Below, piece after piece: positions 47,101-58,192 of a DNA stretch of 64,000 nt (position 1 is its first letter; the number at the start of each line of letters is the position of its first letter). The DNA comes from Emmonsiellopsis sp. PD_33. Its lineage: Eukaryota > Ascomycota > Eurotiomycetes > Onygenales > Ajellomycetaceae. The notes under the pieces are model-generated. The model did no database searches, was not told the origin of the DNA, and saw only the letters and a list, made by a program, of their open reading frames with translations. The translations under genes were made by a program, and so were the position numbers. The stretch spans positions 62,001 through 126,000 of the forward strand of contig JANTQF010000047.1 in the NCBI GenBank assembly GCA_032988165.1, in the 5' to 3' direction.

Positions 47101-50100
47101 GTAATTTGAGAGGTTAAGAGAGTATGAAGTTAAATAATGATGAAAGTTTGAAGATAGTAATAGTTTTAGTAACATAATGAGATAAGTAAATAATGTAAAC
47201 TTAGTTGGATGATAAAGGAGATTAGAGTACTTTATTATTAACTAGCTTAAAGCCTTAATTCTACTGTAATTCTTCTTATCTTTAATGCTAATCTTCTTAT
47301 TGTTGGATCAGCTATCCTCAGGAATTCATCATTCTCATTATTTAAATCTAAGTAGTCTATTCTAGGTTTAAATCTCTTTAAGTCATCATAATGGACCTTA
47401 AATTGAAATAGTAGACTATCTTTATATTAAATGAGATATAATTTTAGATGTGTTAATATAAGTTCAACAATTTTAAATGATTCTCTTCAATGAGACTTTA
47501 GCTTTCTTTATTCTTTATTTTTAACTATTATTAGTTAGTTTCTTTTTCATTCTTCTAACTTTTTAAGCTCTTCCTGCTTCTCTTTCTAATTCTCCTGTAT
47601 TAGATCCCTAATTTATATTTAATATGTTATAAATATATTCACTACAGCTACTTCTTGCATTATAGTTAGATTTTGAATTATCTCCTTCATCTTATTATCT
47701 TCCTTCAATTTGTGTGGTAGTCTTACTTCTAAACTGTTGAATGTGATGTTTATTTTTAAGAATATCTTTATAAATGAGTATCTAACTTCTTTTCTTATAT
47801 AATTATTCATGAGGTAGATTATATCTAAAAGATCTAGATCCTATTAATGTAATAAATTATCTTATAACTTTATAATCAGATTCTGTAATATTTTATTTGC
47901 CACTTCAACTTTTCCTATTAACTTTGATGAGCCTATTGATCTGCAGGTGAGTTTAATTTTATAACTTCCTACTTATTATTATATCAGTCTATTATTAAAA
48001 TGGAATTCTAGGTTTAGGTACATTTCAATGTATTTCACTTTTAAGAATGAGGTGAAATATCTTTCTAATGATTTAATTATATCTTTTAGCTTTACTAATT
48101 TAATTGAATATACTACTATATATTCTGAGAAGTACTTAATGATATTGATAATGTATTTATTGCCTCTACTGATTTTTTAGAAAGAGCTAATGAAATCAAC
48201 TCCTATCATTTAAAGTGATCTTAGTAATATAACAGGGTATAGAGGCACTTATGAAGGGTATAGTGCATAATAAGTATAAGTAGAATAACTCTTTATCCAT
48301 TTCTTTACATTATCAGATAGGCTTGGCTAGAATACTTTCCTAAATAATCTTATTCTAATAGATTTAATTCTTTAATAGCTCTTTTCATTGTGTGCTTTCT
48401 TGAGATACTACCTAACCTTTACTTCAGATATGTAAAGTAATTAGAGGCTGATTGCTTGATCTTATTTATATAGATAAGATATATACTATTTAAAGTCTAA
48501 TGCTTTTAATATATTAGTATATAGTTCTCCTTATAAATAAGTATGTATTTCACTAAATCATCCAGATACTGAATAGACTTCCATTCAGTTCTAATAATAA
48601 GTTGATGGTTTTACTGTAAATGTTTTAACTTTTCACTTCTATTCTTATCTTATTTAATAGTCTTAATTTCTTCTCTTGAAATATCAGGTAATTATTTTCC
48701 TTTATAAATTCATTGAAACCTTCTTTTCTATCCTTTTATATTCATTTTTCTCTATATTCCTTCAGCTTCTTTATTATTACTTTAACTAATAAATCAGACT
48801 TACAGTCTGAGTTACTAAATATAATTCTTAATAATCTATCTACAACTTAGTTTCTTTCCTCTAAAATATATTTAATTTTGATGTTTAATCTGTGAAGCTT
48901 CTCTATCCACTTAGTGTATATCCCTTTATAGTTGTCCACTGAGAGAAATGATACTAATAGCCTATAATCTATATAAATTATGCCAGGTCTTAATGGGTCT
49001 TAAAAGTAAAAGAAATACTTTTTAATGAACTTAATAATAGCAAGTAACTCCTATTTATATATCTCATATTTTTATTGTACTAGGATGAGAATAAATAAAT
49101 CATATATTATAAATATTAGTAATTTCCTTTCTGAGTATAGTAGATCTTCTCTTTCTTAAGCAATTAGAAGCTCTGAAGCATACTCTGAGCTATTAGTATA
49201 TATATAAGCAAGTAATATTTAATTGAATTCATTTACTACTGTATTTACTGACCTCTTGATTTTGAGTAGTTTAAATGATAATTCCTTTAAATCAGTCTAA
49301 TGAAATGAAATGTTTCTGGTTAGCCTCTACAGAGATCTGATTACTTTGCTGTAGTTAGATATAAACCTCTAATTAATTCTTAAAGCTCTTAGAAATACTT
49401 GTACCTCTATCTTAATTATAGGTACTAGCTAATTGAAGATTTTAGTAGCTCTCTCTAGTAGGATTTGCATACTGCCATTAATTTTATGGATAATCCCCAA
49501 TGCTTTGATATCTAGTATAAATAGCTTTAGCTTATGAAATGATAGTCTCAAGTTAGCTCACTTAATCCTCAGAAAGAATTAATCTCTAAGTATTTTATAC
49601 AGCTTCTCTGATGATGATATTTCTCTAAACATATTATTTATATATATTATGACTAGAGGTAGTTCTTTCTTATGGTTGCTATAAAATAAGGATTTTTCAG
49701 GCTCTAGTTCTGAAATTAGTTCTAACATGATATTTATAAATTCTATAAAGGTAAATAATGTAGATTAGGTTCTCTATAGCATTCAAGTTGATTAAAACTA
49801 TTCTAATTCTAAGATGAAGAATGTAAAATAGAGTCTATCAGATAAATATATTAGTATTATAAAGTAATCATACTTTATATTTACTCTTTAATATATTTTG
49901 TACTTTGAAGAGAATAAGTAATCATGCATCCTACTTTACAGCTCTATCTTTAAATTTAGAAGTATTTCATATATAAATGAATAATTAAATATTAATCTTA
50001 ATTCTATATCTATAGATCCTCCTTATTCTTTCTCTATAAGTACTGTCTTTACATTTTATAGGGATAGCTTGCTATTTACTACTACTATTAATTTATATAC

Positions 50101-51400
50101 TTCTTCTTTGATTTCATTAGTAACTAACTTCTGTAACTATTATTCTATCATTAGTATGAATCTTTTCTGGGATTTTACTGAATATAGCTTGATTTCTGGG
50201 GCTAAATGTATATGATATTTAATAAGGTTGATAGCTAATAATTAATTTAGATTTATTCCATTTAGATATTAGTAGAGATATAGTAATTTCATAACTCTCT
50301 TCTTAAGATATTTAAATAATAGTAATCTCAATGTAATTCTTGATTTTGAGATTCACTCTTCTAATTCTTCTCTTTTTACTTAATAGTTAATAATAACCTC
50401 CTCAGTATAATGTCTCAATTATCTGGTTACTAAAAATAGTTTATTAGTTATTAATTTTAATATTAATATTTGATTGCTTTGAATTATATTTAAATGAGTA
50501 ACTAAGATTTCTCCTCTCTTCTTTCTCCTCTAAATTCCTGGTAAAGATACTACTATTACCTCTAAGATAGTTTAGAATGGCAGTTTTAAGTCCTGCTCAG
50601 AACTCAATGGGGATTTTCCATATTAAATGAATTATTATTTAATAAGATTGAGAAATCTAAGTTTCTTTTAATTTCTTTCTTACTATTAATTTTATTATTC
50701 ATTTTATTGTTTTCTTCCTCATTTCTTAACTTTATTTCTATATTTACTATTTAATTTCAGTTTGCTAACAGTTTTGATGAAAATAGTAGAATGTTATTTC
50801 TATACTTAAATTGCATTACTAAGCTTTTAATCTTAGTTGATTTTTCTCCTTACCTGATATCTCTAATGATTAATGATGAGTTCTTAACCCTGATTCTTAA
50901 ATCTACTAAATATAGTTAAGATAGTTCTAGAAGCAGTTGACTGGACTCTTGATGTAAGAGTAAATCTCTTAATGCTATAAAGTATTTTATAATTCTCTAT
51001 ATTCTCTTAATATTAATTTTCAACTCAATATAATACATGAGATTATCTTTACTATATATTATAGTTTTTATGGATATTCCTACTAGTCCTAAATCCTGAA
51101 GAGATTTCAATGGCAGATCAAGCCACTTAACTAAGACTGGAGAGATGATGCACAGATTGAACCTCTAATTTATATAGGTAATTTACCTTTTTAACTTTAT
51201 TAATATCTCTTCATTGTTTTACACATGTGTAACTAGATGAAAGGCTTTATTAGATAATTTAATATATGATAATATTCTAATTTACTAATCTAATTAAATT
51301 ACTAAGATATTTAAATATGATGGAACAGCTTCTATTAACTTCATTATACTAATAATTATACTTATCTTTTTCTTTCTCTTCTAGCTTAACAATTGAGTGG
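47100..51400 (-). pseudogene. Gypsy pol relic (reverse transcriptase, RNase H, integrase)
   Basis: On the minus strand the RT active site region is visible at about 49.63-49.66 kb as LVIIYINNMF, where an intact element has a YxDD box, with a preceding INIMLELISE segment. The integrase core is visible at about 48.0-48.4 kb (YIINIIKYFSEYIVVYSIK). Asp codons converted to Asn and numerous stops show the damage. The order RT then integrase marks it as Ty3/Gypsy rather than Copia. Confidence 0.65.
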
Positions 51401-53250
51401 TAAACTATTTGATTTGTTAAGCAAAGATTGAAGACTAATATAATAAGTTTATAATAGATATATCTATCTTAACTTATTTTAGAATCTTTCTTATTGAAAT
51501 TGATTTTCCTTTCATTTCATTTTCTTAATTAATTCTATTTAACTTCTTAGATTGATCTTCCTTTATTAGTTCTTCAAATTCCTATACTTTTAACTATACT
51601 ATTACTAACTCTCTTATCTATCTCTTATTTACTTATAAAGTTAGTTAGATGCTGAATGCTCTCTTTCCATGCTAACTCTTCTTTTCTAAAAAAGCCTTAC
51701 TATATTAAAACTTCAGTAGAGTGAATGAGTCTTCTAGTTATAATTCTTCTATTTTAAAGATAACTAATATTACTTCTAGTTAAGTTAAAGATATTATTAT
51801 ATCATTAAATCTAACTCTTTACTCATTTAATATTAAGTTATTTTCTAAGAAGCTTATTATTATATTTACTACTAACTATCTATCTACATCATTAATTCTC
51901 AGATCTATCTAGTTATTTTCATTAAATATTTTATTTATAAGTATCTTTCTCTTTCATTCCTCTAATCTTATTTCTTGACATTCATCTAATTAGTGTCCTA
52001 GGGTTTTATAATTAATGCATAGTAATAGTCTTCTCCTGGCTTGAAAGACCCTAGTCCTATTGATAAAGTCATTTAATGAGAACTATCCTTATAATCCTAT
52101 TGATTCTTATGAGATTACTAAAGATTTAATATTATCATCTTAATTAAACTATCTTATTTAAGGAGGTTGATATACCTCTAACTTGATCTAAGATAAAAAG
52201 TCATTTAGTATTACTCATTATTAATTAGTATTTCTTATTAAATATAATATAATTATAGCTTTTAGTTCTATTAGTTAATTATTATTTAATTACTTCTTCA
52301 AGATATCTTAATAGAATTAGAGCTTAAATTTATTTATTCTTTTCATCTGATTCTTATTGAATTCTTACTCTATCTCTTTGATGTTCACTACTCTTAAATA
52401 TATTTTCTTCAAAATTATCATCTCTACTAACCCTTTAATTAGTTTTTTTTGAGTATTTAGATTGATGAGTTTCTTCACCCATCTTCTAATTATTTCTTTT
52501 AATAAGTATCTTTCTAATAATAAGTCTAACACACTATTATCATTCTTAATCTTTAACTTTCTTAGCATCTAAATTCTCACTTGATAGTATTCCTCCAGAT
52601 TCTAATTTACCATCTAGTATAACTTAATAGTCTCTTATTCCAAGGAGACTTTTAGTTCTTCTGCCCTAACTATTAGAAATTTATTAAAGAATGCCTTCTT
52701 AAAGAGTTCTTAGTTTTCTTTAGTTAAATATTTTAATACTTTCATTAATGGAGGATTTCTCTCTAACCATTTCTCTACCTCTCTTATTAATAGAATGTTG
52801 ATTACTAAAAGTAAATTTTTTATTAAAATTTAGCTCTTAATTATTTTCTTTCTTTTTAATTTAAATTTAAATTTTATTAATCATCTTCTTACTAATTACT
52901 CATCCTCTTCTGAAAATGTTCTATATATAGAAAAGGTTGAAAATTAATCTACTATATTTAATAATTTATTATCTTACTCTTCCTACTCTTCTTTCTTCCT
53001 TTAGTAAGCTTGTCTTTTACTATCTTATTCACTTTACTTCTTAATTACTATTTAGAGAATATTATAGGGAATATAATTTCAGTAGTCTTAATTATTATAT
53101 TATTAGTATAGTATCTTTAGATTCTACTTCAGCTTTACTATCTTTACTAACTGTTTGTCATTCTATATTTATTTGATGTTCTTTAGGGTTAATATTCTTA
53201 ATAATAGATAAGATACTTAATTTGAGGTGTAGAAGTCTTTAGCTTCTAAA
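51401..53250 (-). pseudogene. Gypsy gag relic
   Basis: A degraded zinc knuckle reads CINYKTLGHxLDEC on the minus strand at about 51.97-52.03 kb (CX2CX4HX4C, with the second Cys now Tyr and a stop inside). The rest is Lys/Ile-rich and broken. It lies directly downstream, in the coding sense, of the right-hand LTR, as gag should. Confidence 0.6.
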
Positions 53251-53262
53251 GTAATAAACACT

Positions 53263-53535
53263 AAAAAGAGATGGATATGGTGATGTGGTGTTATTACCTA
53301 CTTAATAGTATTACATAAGAATGAGATTAATGATATAATTGAGGAAATATCTCAACTGATTGGATTTGATTGAAAATCATGGATTTTATTAATTCTACTA
53401 ATTAAAAGAGGAGAGAAAAATATTCTGGTTTTTAAAAGTAAATAAAAATAAACAGACTTGGTGGTAAAGGGAAGTAATCATGCTGGCTGGGTAAGATATT
53501 GGGAAACTGCCATCTGTGTGGCTGTGCCTTCTTCT
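53263..53535 (-). repeat. LTR, right copy (5' LTR of the minus-strand element)
   Basis: 273 bp, homologous to 32090-32362. From about base 160 of the alignment to its outer (right) end this copy keeps C or G at every differing site, so composition returns to normal toward the edge. Confidence 0.85.
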
Positions 53536-53540
53536 GCCCT
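53536..53540. repeat. Right target-site duplication of the LTR element
   Basis: GCCCT, matching 32085-32089. Confidence 0.65.
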
Positions 53541-54751
53541 ATCAAAACTCCAATTCAGGTTTGTGATTAATGATTGCTGGCATGGTTCCTCTGAGCAAAC
53601 AACCAAATCCTATTACACGTCTAAATGGCCTGTTTTGTTGATATTGTTGTTACTATGATTATGTGCCAAGTATGCAAGTGTTTTCCTCGAGGAAGGACGC
53701 CTCGCCCACAACGATGACAGCTCAAACTTCCTACACTTTTCAAATTATTGCGAGCCTTACCAGAGAAACATATATGTCGCCCGGATTTTGCCTTCAAAAC
53801 CTCCAATACCAACCGAGAAAATCATAATTCCGGTCAGATGCCTTCATAATGTCGACCCCAATTATGGAAAATACAAACAGCGGCAGGGCCGGCGAGGCAG
53901 CAAGAGTTGGGTTATTGCTATCACAACCGAGGGTTGAATGAGCGCCTGGCTGCATATCCTTAGTCAAGCTGCTCTTGGACAGAGGTGTCAGTATTGACAG
54001 CTGAGATTGCAATGGAAATGTATTTCCACTTACATGTGGGCTACCTCATTGGGACATGGAGAGCTTGCCGAGTTTCTCTTAAGGAGAAATGAAGCGATGT
54101 CAATCTGGATCTAGGTTTGTATCGCTATAATAAGTCAATTCCACGCACCATTGCTCCGAAATTGCTTCGCGGTGCGTGTGTTATAGGAAGAGAAACACGA
54201 GAACAATTTGCCAGAGGAATTGGTTATTATAGTCAATTGAGGCGTGGCCTTAATGGCGCATTCACTTTTATGTGAAATCAGGATAGCCATGTCACTAACT
54301 GCACAATTATGTTCAACAACTAAGGGCATTAGGCCGTTCCCCGAGATAATGTTTCAGAATCATTCTGGAATAACAGGTAAGCCCAAGCCCTGCCACTGTG
54401 TAGACCCTAAAAGGTTAGAAAAACGCGGAAAACAGCAGGGCTTCCGTTCGAGTTATGCAGGACGGGTTCAAATTCTCTCTACCCCAGATTATGAGCTGCA
54501 CCTGTGCCGGTTCACCCCCGACCTGGCGCTATTTAATGCGGACCTAACCCCGTACTCCGGGAGTATCGGGGAACTCATTAGCCCGAGGGGTCGAACTCCT
54601 ACAGGTACATATTGTTCTGAGTGAGAAAACCATGCGTGTGCCGCCTTATAAAACTTACTCAGATTGGCGGTGAAGTTGCCAGGGCTCCCATCGTCGGCAC
54701 CATGGGCGCTCTTCGAGGCCGAATTTGATGCCGTTGTATTATGGATTCTGT

Positions 54752-54795
54752 CCGATACCCCTGGGCCCGACCAATACCCCGATGCCCGATACCCC
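54752..54795 (+). promoter_or_regulatory. Cluster of CC(G/A)ATACCCC elements upstream of the GH30 gene
   Basis: CCGATACCCC at 54752-54761, CCAATACCCC at 54771-54780 and CCGATACCCC at 54786-54795, with an inverted GTATCGG core at 54563-54569. The repeats lie 150-195 bases before the ATG and just upstream of the TATA box. They could bind a C6 or C2H2 regulator; no specific factor is claimed. Confidence 0.4.
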
Positions 54796-54862
54796 GCTTT
54801 GGAGTTCGATTATTTTGTCAACTTCGTTAGATGCTCCCAGCCTGTATGGGAACGATGGAGAA

Positions 54863-54870
54863 TATAAAAA
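54863..54870 (+). promoter_or_regulatory. TATA box of the GH30 gene
   Basis: TATAAAAA lies 83 bases before the ATG at 54946, a normal fungal spacing. Confidence 0.6.
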
Positions 54871-54945
54871 CATGTCTCTGGGACGCATAATTATGTTTTC
54901 AGGACCAAGTTTCAGCAGACCGTTCCATACTGTCTACCTCGTTCC

Positions 54946-56403
54946 ATGCTTTTTTACAGGATGCGACTCTATACCCTCCTGGGAGCATGCGTGATTCTGG
55001 TCAACAGTCCGACCGCAGTTGCGGATATCACTGTCGCCATTGATGCTGGATCGGATCGGGGGACATGGGATGGCTGGGGAACGTCTCTGGCATGGTGGGG
55101 AAAGGTATTTGGCGATCGAGACGATTTGGCAGATATTTTCTTTACCCTGGATATCACCCAATTCAATGGGGTGAGCTTGCCGGGCCTTGGCTTCAGCATC
55201 GTGCGATATAACGTTGGTGCATGCAGCTGGAATAGTGTTGAGGGCCAGAGCATGGTGGTTTCATCGATTATCCTACCCTTTCGACAGATGGAGGGATATT
55301 GGATAGACTCAACAAGCGATGACCCGACCTCGTCTAGCTGGGACTGGTCGGTCGACTCCAACCAGCGCCAGCTTTTACGAAATGCAATCGATAGAGGCGC
55401 CAACAGAACCGAACTGTTTTCCAACGCTCCGATGTGGTGGATGTGCAAGAACAACAATCCGTCCGGAGCTGAAGATGGAGGCGAGAATCTTCAGTCATCG
55501 CATCTGGAGGACCATGCGGTTTACATGGCCGAAGTCGCCAAATATTTCAAAGATAACTGGGATGTGGAGTTCGAATCGGTCGACCCGTTCAACGAACCCT
55601 TGGCTAACTGGTGGACGGCCAACGGTAAACAGGAAGGCTGTCACTTCGATATACCCACCCAAGCTACAATCATCGGTTATCTCGACACGCACCTTCAAAG
55701 CCGGGGACTATCTACTTACATCTCTGCATCGGATGAATCTTTGTACGACCAAGCAGTAACAAACCTTCAGAGCATAGGCAGCGACGCACTTAGCAAAGTC
55801 CACCGCGTCAATGTTCACGGCTACCAGCAAGGGGGCGGTAGAAGGGACACCTTACGCAGCCTAGCGACGGAGCTTGGAAAAGTTCTATGGAATAGTGAGT
55901 ATGGCGATGATGATGGTTCCGGGAAGAATCTAGTCAGCAATCTTATGCTCGATTTTCGTTGGTTGCTTCCTACCGCTTGGGCTTACTGGCAGGCCCTTGA
56001 CCACGACGGCTGGGGCCTTATTGACGCGGACGTTGACATCGGATCTATCGTTGGAGTTAACCAGAAATATTTTGTGCTGGCTCAATTCGCCCGCCATATC
56101 CGGCCCGGCATGCGGATTCTTGACGGGGGCGGAGACAACGTCGTCGCTGTATATGATGCTGGCAACCAGAAGTTAGTCATCGTCGCAGTCAACTGGGACG
56201 CGGCGCAGGTTATCACCTTTGAACTATCCGGCTTCTCCCAACTGCCTGCGGACGCATCGCCAGTGACCCGCTGGCAGACCCAAATTCCAAGCGGTGACCA
56301 GTATGTTGAGTACGCCGATACTACCGTTAGCGGGACCCAGGTTCGGTCTTATTTTGAATCAAATACCGTGCAAACGTTTGAAGTTAGTGGGGTCCAGCTG
56401 TGA
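54946..56403 (+). CDS. Secreted GH30 glycosidase, endo-beta-1,6-galactanase-like
   Basis: Single exon, 485 aa from the ATG at 54946 (or 480 from the in-frame ATG at 54961, which gives an equally good signal peptide). A hydrophobic signal peptide ends near SPTAVA (residue 26). The catalytic barrel shows WDGWGTSLAWWGKVFG (41-56), SNAPMWWM (159-166), the acid/base Glu217 in DPFNEP, and the nucleophile Glu318 in WNSEYG, at the positions expected for clan-A family GH30. A beta-sandwich follows to the end. The sequence most resembles fungal GH30 subfamily 5 enzymes that cut beta-1,6-galactan side chains of arabinogalactan proteins, so plant-matter digestion is likely. A fucose- or glucan-linked substrate cannot be excluded. 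It is intact despite lying 1.4 kb from the dead transposon block. Confidence 0.87.
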   Translation: MLFYRMRLYTLLGACVILVNSPTAVADITVAIDAGSDRGTWDGWGTSLAWWGKVFGDRDDLADIFFTLDITQFNGVSLPGLGFSIVRYNVGACSWNSVEGQSMVVSSIILPFRQMEGYWIDSTSDDPTSSSWDWSVDSNQRQLLRNAIDRGANRTELFSNAPMWWMCKNNNPSGAEDGGENLQSSHLEDHAVYMAEVAKYFKDNWDVEFESVDPFNEPLANWWTANGKQEGCHFDIPTQATIIGYLDTHLQSRGLSTYISASDESLYDQAVTNLQSIGSDALSKVHRVNVHGYQQGGGRRDTLRSLATELGKVLWNSEYGDDDGSGKNLVSNLMLDFRWLLPTAWAYWQALDHDGWGLIDADVDIGSIVGVNQKYFVLAQFARHIRPGMRILDGGGDNVVAVYDAGNQKLVIVAVNWDAAQVITFELSGFSQLPADASPVTRWQTQIPSGDQYVEYADTTVSGTQVRSYFESNTVQTFEVSGVQL

Positions 56404-58192
56404 TAATGCTAGGAGTGTGTTCTTATGATTTTTGCGCGTAGTCGGATGACAAGGCGCGTTTAAAATATAATAAATATCATACAGCCGTTTCTCGATGGGT
56501 TAAACTGGAAAATGATAGTAACAGCTATTGGCTCAAAAGTCAGCCCCTAGTCTTCCCTTCTTCTCCTGGGATTTATAAGTCTAATCGGTTGCTTCTGGGG
56601 CAAAAGGGGCTAAACCAACAATTATGTAGACATGCTGCACGAACTGCACCCATGTTGGGCCGAGGTAAACACAGATCCCCATCTTATCTTCCTGTCTAGA
56701 GTCTGCTTACACAGAATCTCTAGTGGAATATCAATCTATGTCGACCGCGGTAGAGATCAGATCTCTGGTCCCACTGCCGGATTCAAGATGAGCCAAGCAC
56801 CCGGCAGTCGTGGAAGGGGGGGGTTGCCCCTCATACTGGTACCCACGGTAGGGCTCCCAGTACGATAGCGGGGCTTCCGAAAGCTTCTTTCATAGTATGC
56901 ATGAGCACAGCAGATTATAAATTGAAGATTGTGAGACAAACACGAGCGAAACGACCAAATTTACTGACTGGAACGCCATAGACGTGCGCTTTGCATTGTA
57001 ATTGCCCATGCAGTTCAGCCTTTTGCCAGAAATCACGGACGCGCAGGTTCGAGCAAGTTTCCGAGCCATTGGAGAAGAACTTGAAACAGGACAGATGTGG
57101 TTTCGTGGCTGATTGGTGATGGTGAAAGAGTCCAGCTGCAGCCACCAATATTGACTTTCCATTTCGATTCAGACTTTCGGTATATCCAGGACACAAAAAA
57201 GGGGGGATGTTCATAAGGCTCGGCCCGGTTAGGGCTAATTTTCCTGAATAGGTTAGATTATTCGACGGGCTCACTCCTCATCATCAACCCCAAAACACAG
57301 TCTCCTTCAACCCACGACGGTCTACCTATTAGCATTCATCAATATGATGAAGAAGTCCGTACCGCTCTATCAACATTTGGAGTCAGGGATACTCCGCGAT
57401 TTCCCAATAATTTCTCGGCTTAGCGCGCCGGTATGGCGGGGACATGCTTGTCCAAGCCTTTAATAAACAAGTTGGTTTCTTATTATGTTTTAATATATTA
57501 AAGTTCCCATGCACACACAACAACATTCTTGCCGTGCTAGAGGAATAGCTCTACCGATTCCCTCCCGCAGCTGATAAATTCGGTGAGTTACACGGTCAAA
57601 CGGTTGTTCAACCTATCTCACGGGCAGTGACCCATCGGATGCACTGTTAGTTGGTGAATTCCACGACACCACTGAAAAAACAAACTTGGACAATGCGGGA
57701 AGAAAGAAAAGAAAATATAAAACAATCATCTCAGCACTACATGCTGTGATGAGTTTCACCTTCCAATGCCCCTGGCCGGTTGTGGGCGGCTAATCCACCC
57801 TATTGGCTCGGAGTTTCGACATCTACAAAAACGTGCTCAAATGCCCGCAGACTCGGCTCTTTTGCCAACGAGCCGGGATGTGATGTGTCTCCATGGCTAT
57901 TGCCCAGAAAGCAAAGTGTGGGGACCCTGTAGGTGGTGGTAATACCCCTTCTATTGGCCATCGCCGAGCACAAATTGCTTCCAAAGTCCTCTTCTCTTAA
58001 CCTCTTGTGTGGAATTGTGGATTTGTCTATCAAGACATTCGGGGCAGCAGTTTCTTCAAGTTATAATGACTTATTAATTTATGCGTCCATTCCATTTCTC
58101 ATTGAATTGGTACTTTCCCTTTGCAGTTGGGAATATTGTGATTACTACTCCTTTTTCGATCGATATTCTCTCCGAGCGGGACTCCAGATGAT
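56404..58192. other. Intergenic region between the GH30 and ferric reductase genes
   Basis: About 1.8 kb without a supported gene. The right part is the promoter of the ferric reductase. A single TGATAA at 57572-57577 is a possible GATA-factor site (iron-dependent repressors of the SreA type bind such sequences), but one copy is weak evidence. Confidence 0.45.

Larger units (their letters stand above)
32090..53535 (-). mobile_element. Gypsy-type LTR retrotransposon, mutated, with nested insertions
   Basis: Bounded by two 273-bp direct repeats (32090-32362 and 53263-53535) and flanked by GCCCT duplications. Coding remnants run on the minus strand from gag (about 52 kb) through reverse transcriptase (about 49.6 kb) to integrase (about 48 kb). 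The 3' portion is interrupted by a hAT transposon and a LINE, which is why the LTRs are 21 kb apart. The whole unit is strongly AT-rich, has no CpG that I could find, and all frames are broken, so it is dead. LTR termini read AGAAG...TTTTT on the coding strand rather than the canonical TG...CA; borders may be off by a base or two. Confidence 0.8.
53541..54945. other. Intergenic region between the transposon block and the GH30 gene
   Basis: Normal base composition returns at once. No gene is supported; the frames at 54244-54867 lack motifs. The right part is the GH30 promoter, with several copies of a CCGATAC-type element (54563-54569 inverted, 54752-54758 and 54786-54792) and a TATA box. Confidence 0.5.

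Noticed and set aside
32090..53535. AT-rich block considered as a centromere or mitochondrial insertion
   Set aside because: It resolves into nested transposons with defined termini and target duplications flanked by ordinary genes; no mitochondrial genes are recognisable.
54244..54624. 126-codon frame between the transposon block and the GH30 gene
   Set aside because: No ATG at its start, no motif, and it overlaps the candidate GH30 promoter elements.
56890..57274. Overlapping minus-strand frames of 90 and 119 codons upstream of the ferric reductase
   Set aside because: No shared frame, no motif and no splice arrangement that makes a convincing protein.
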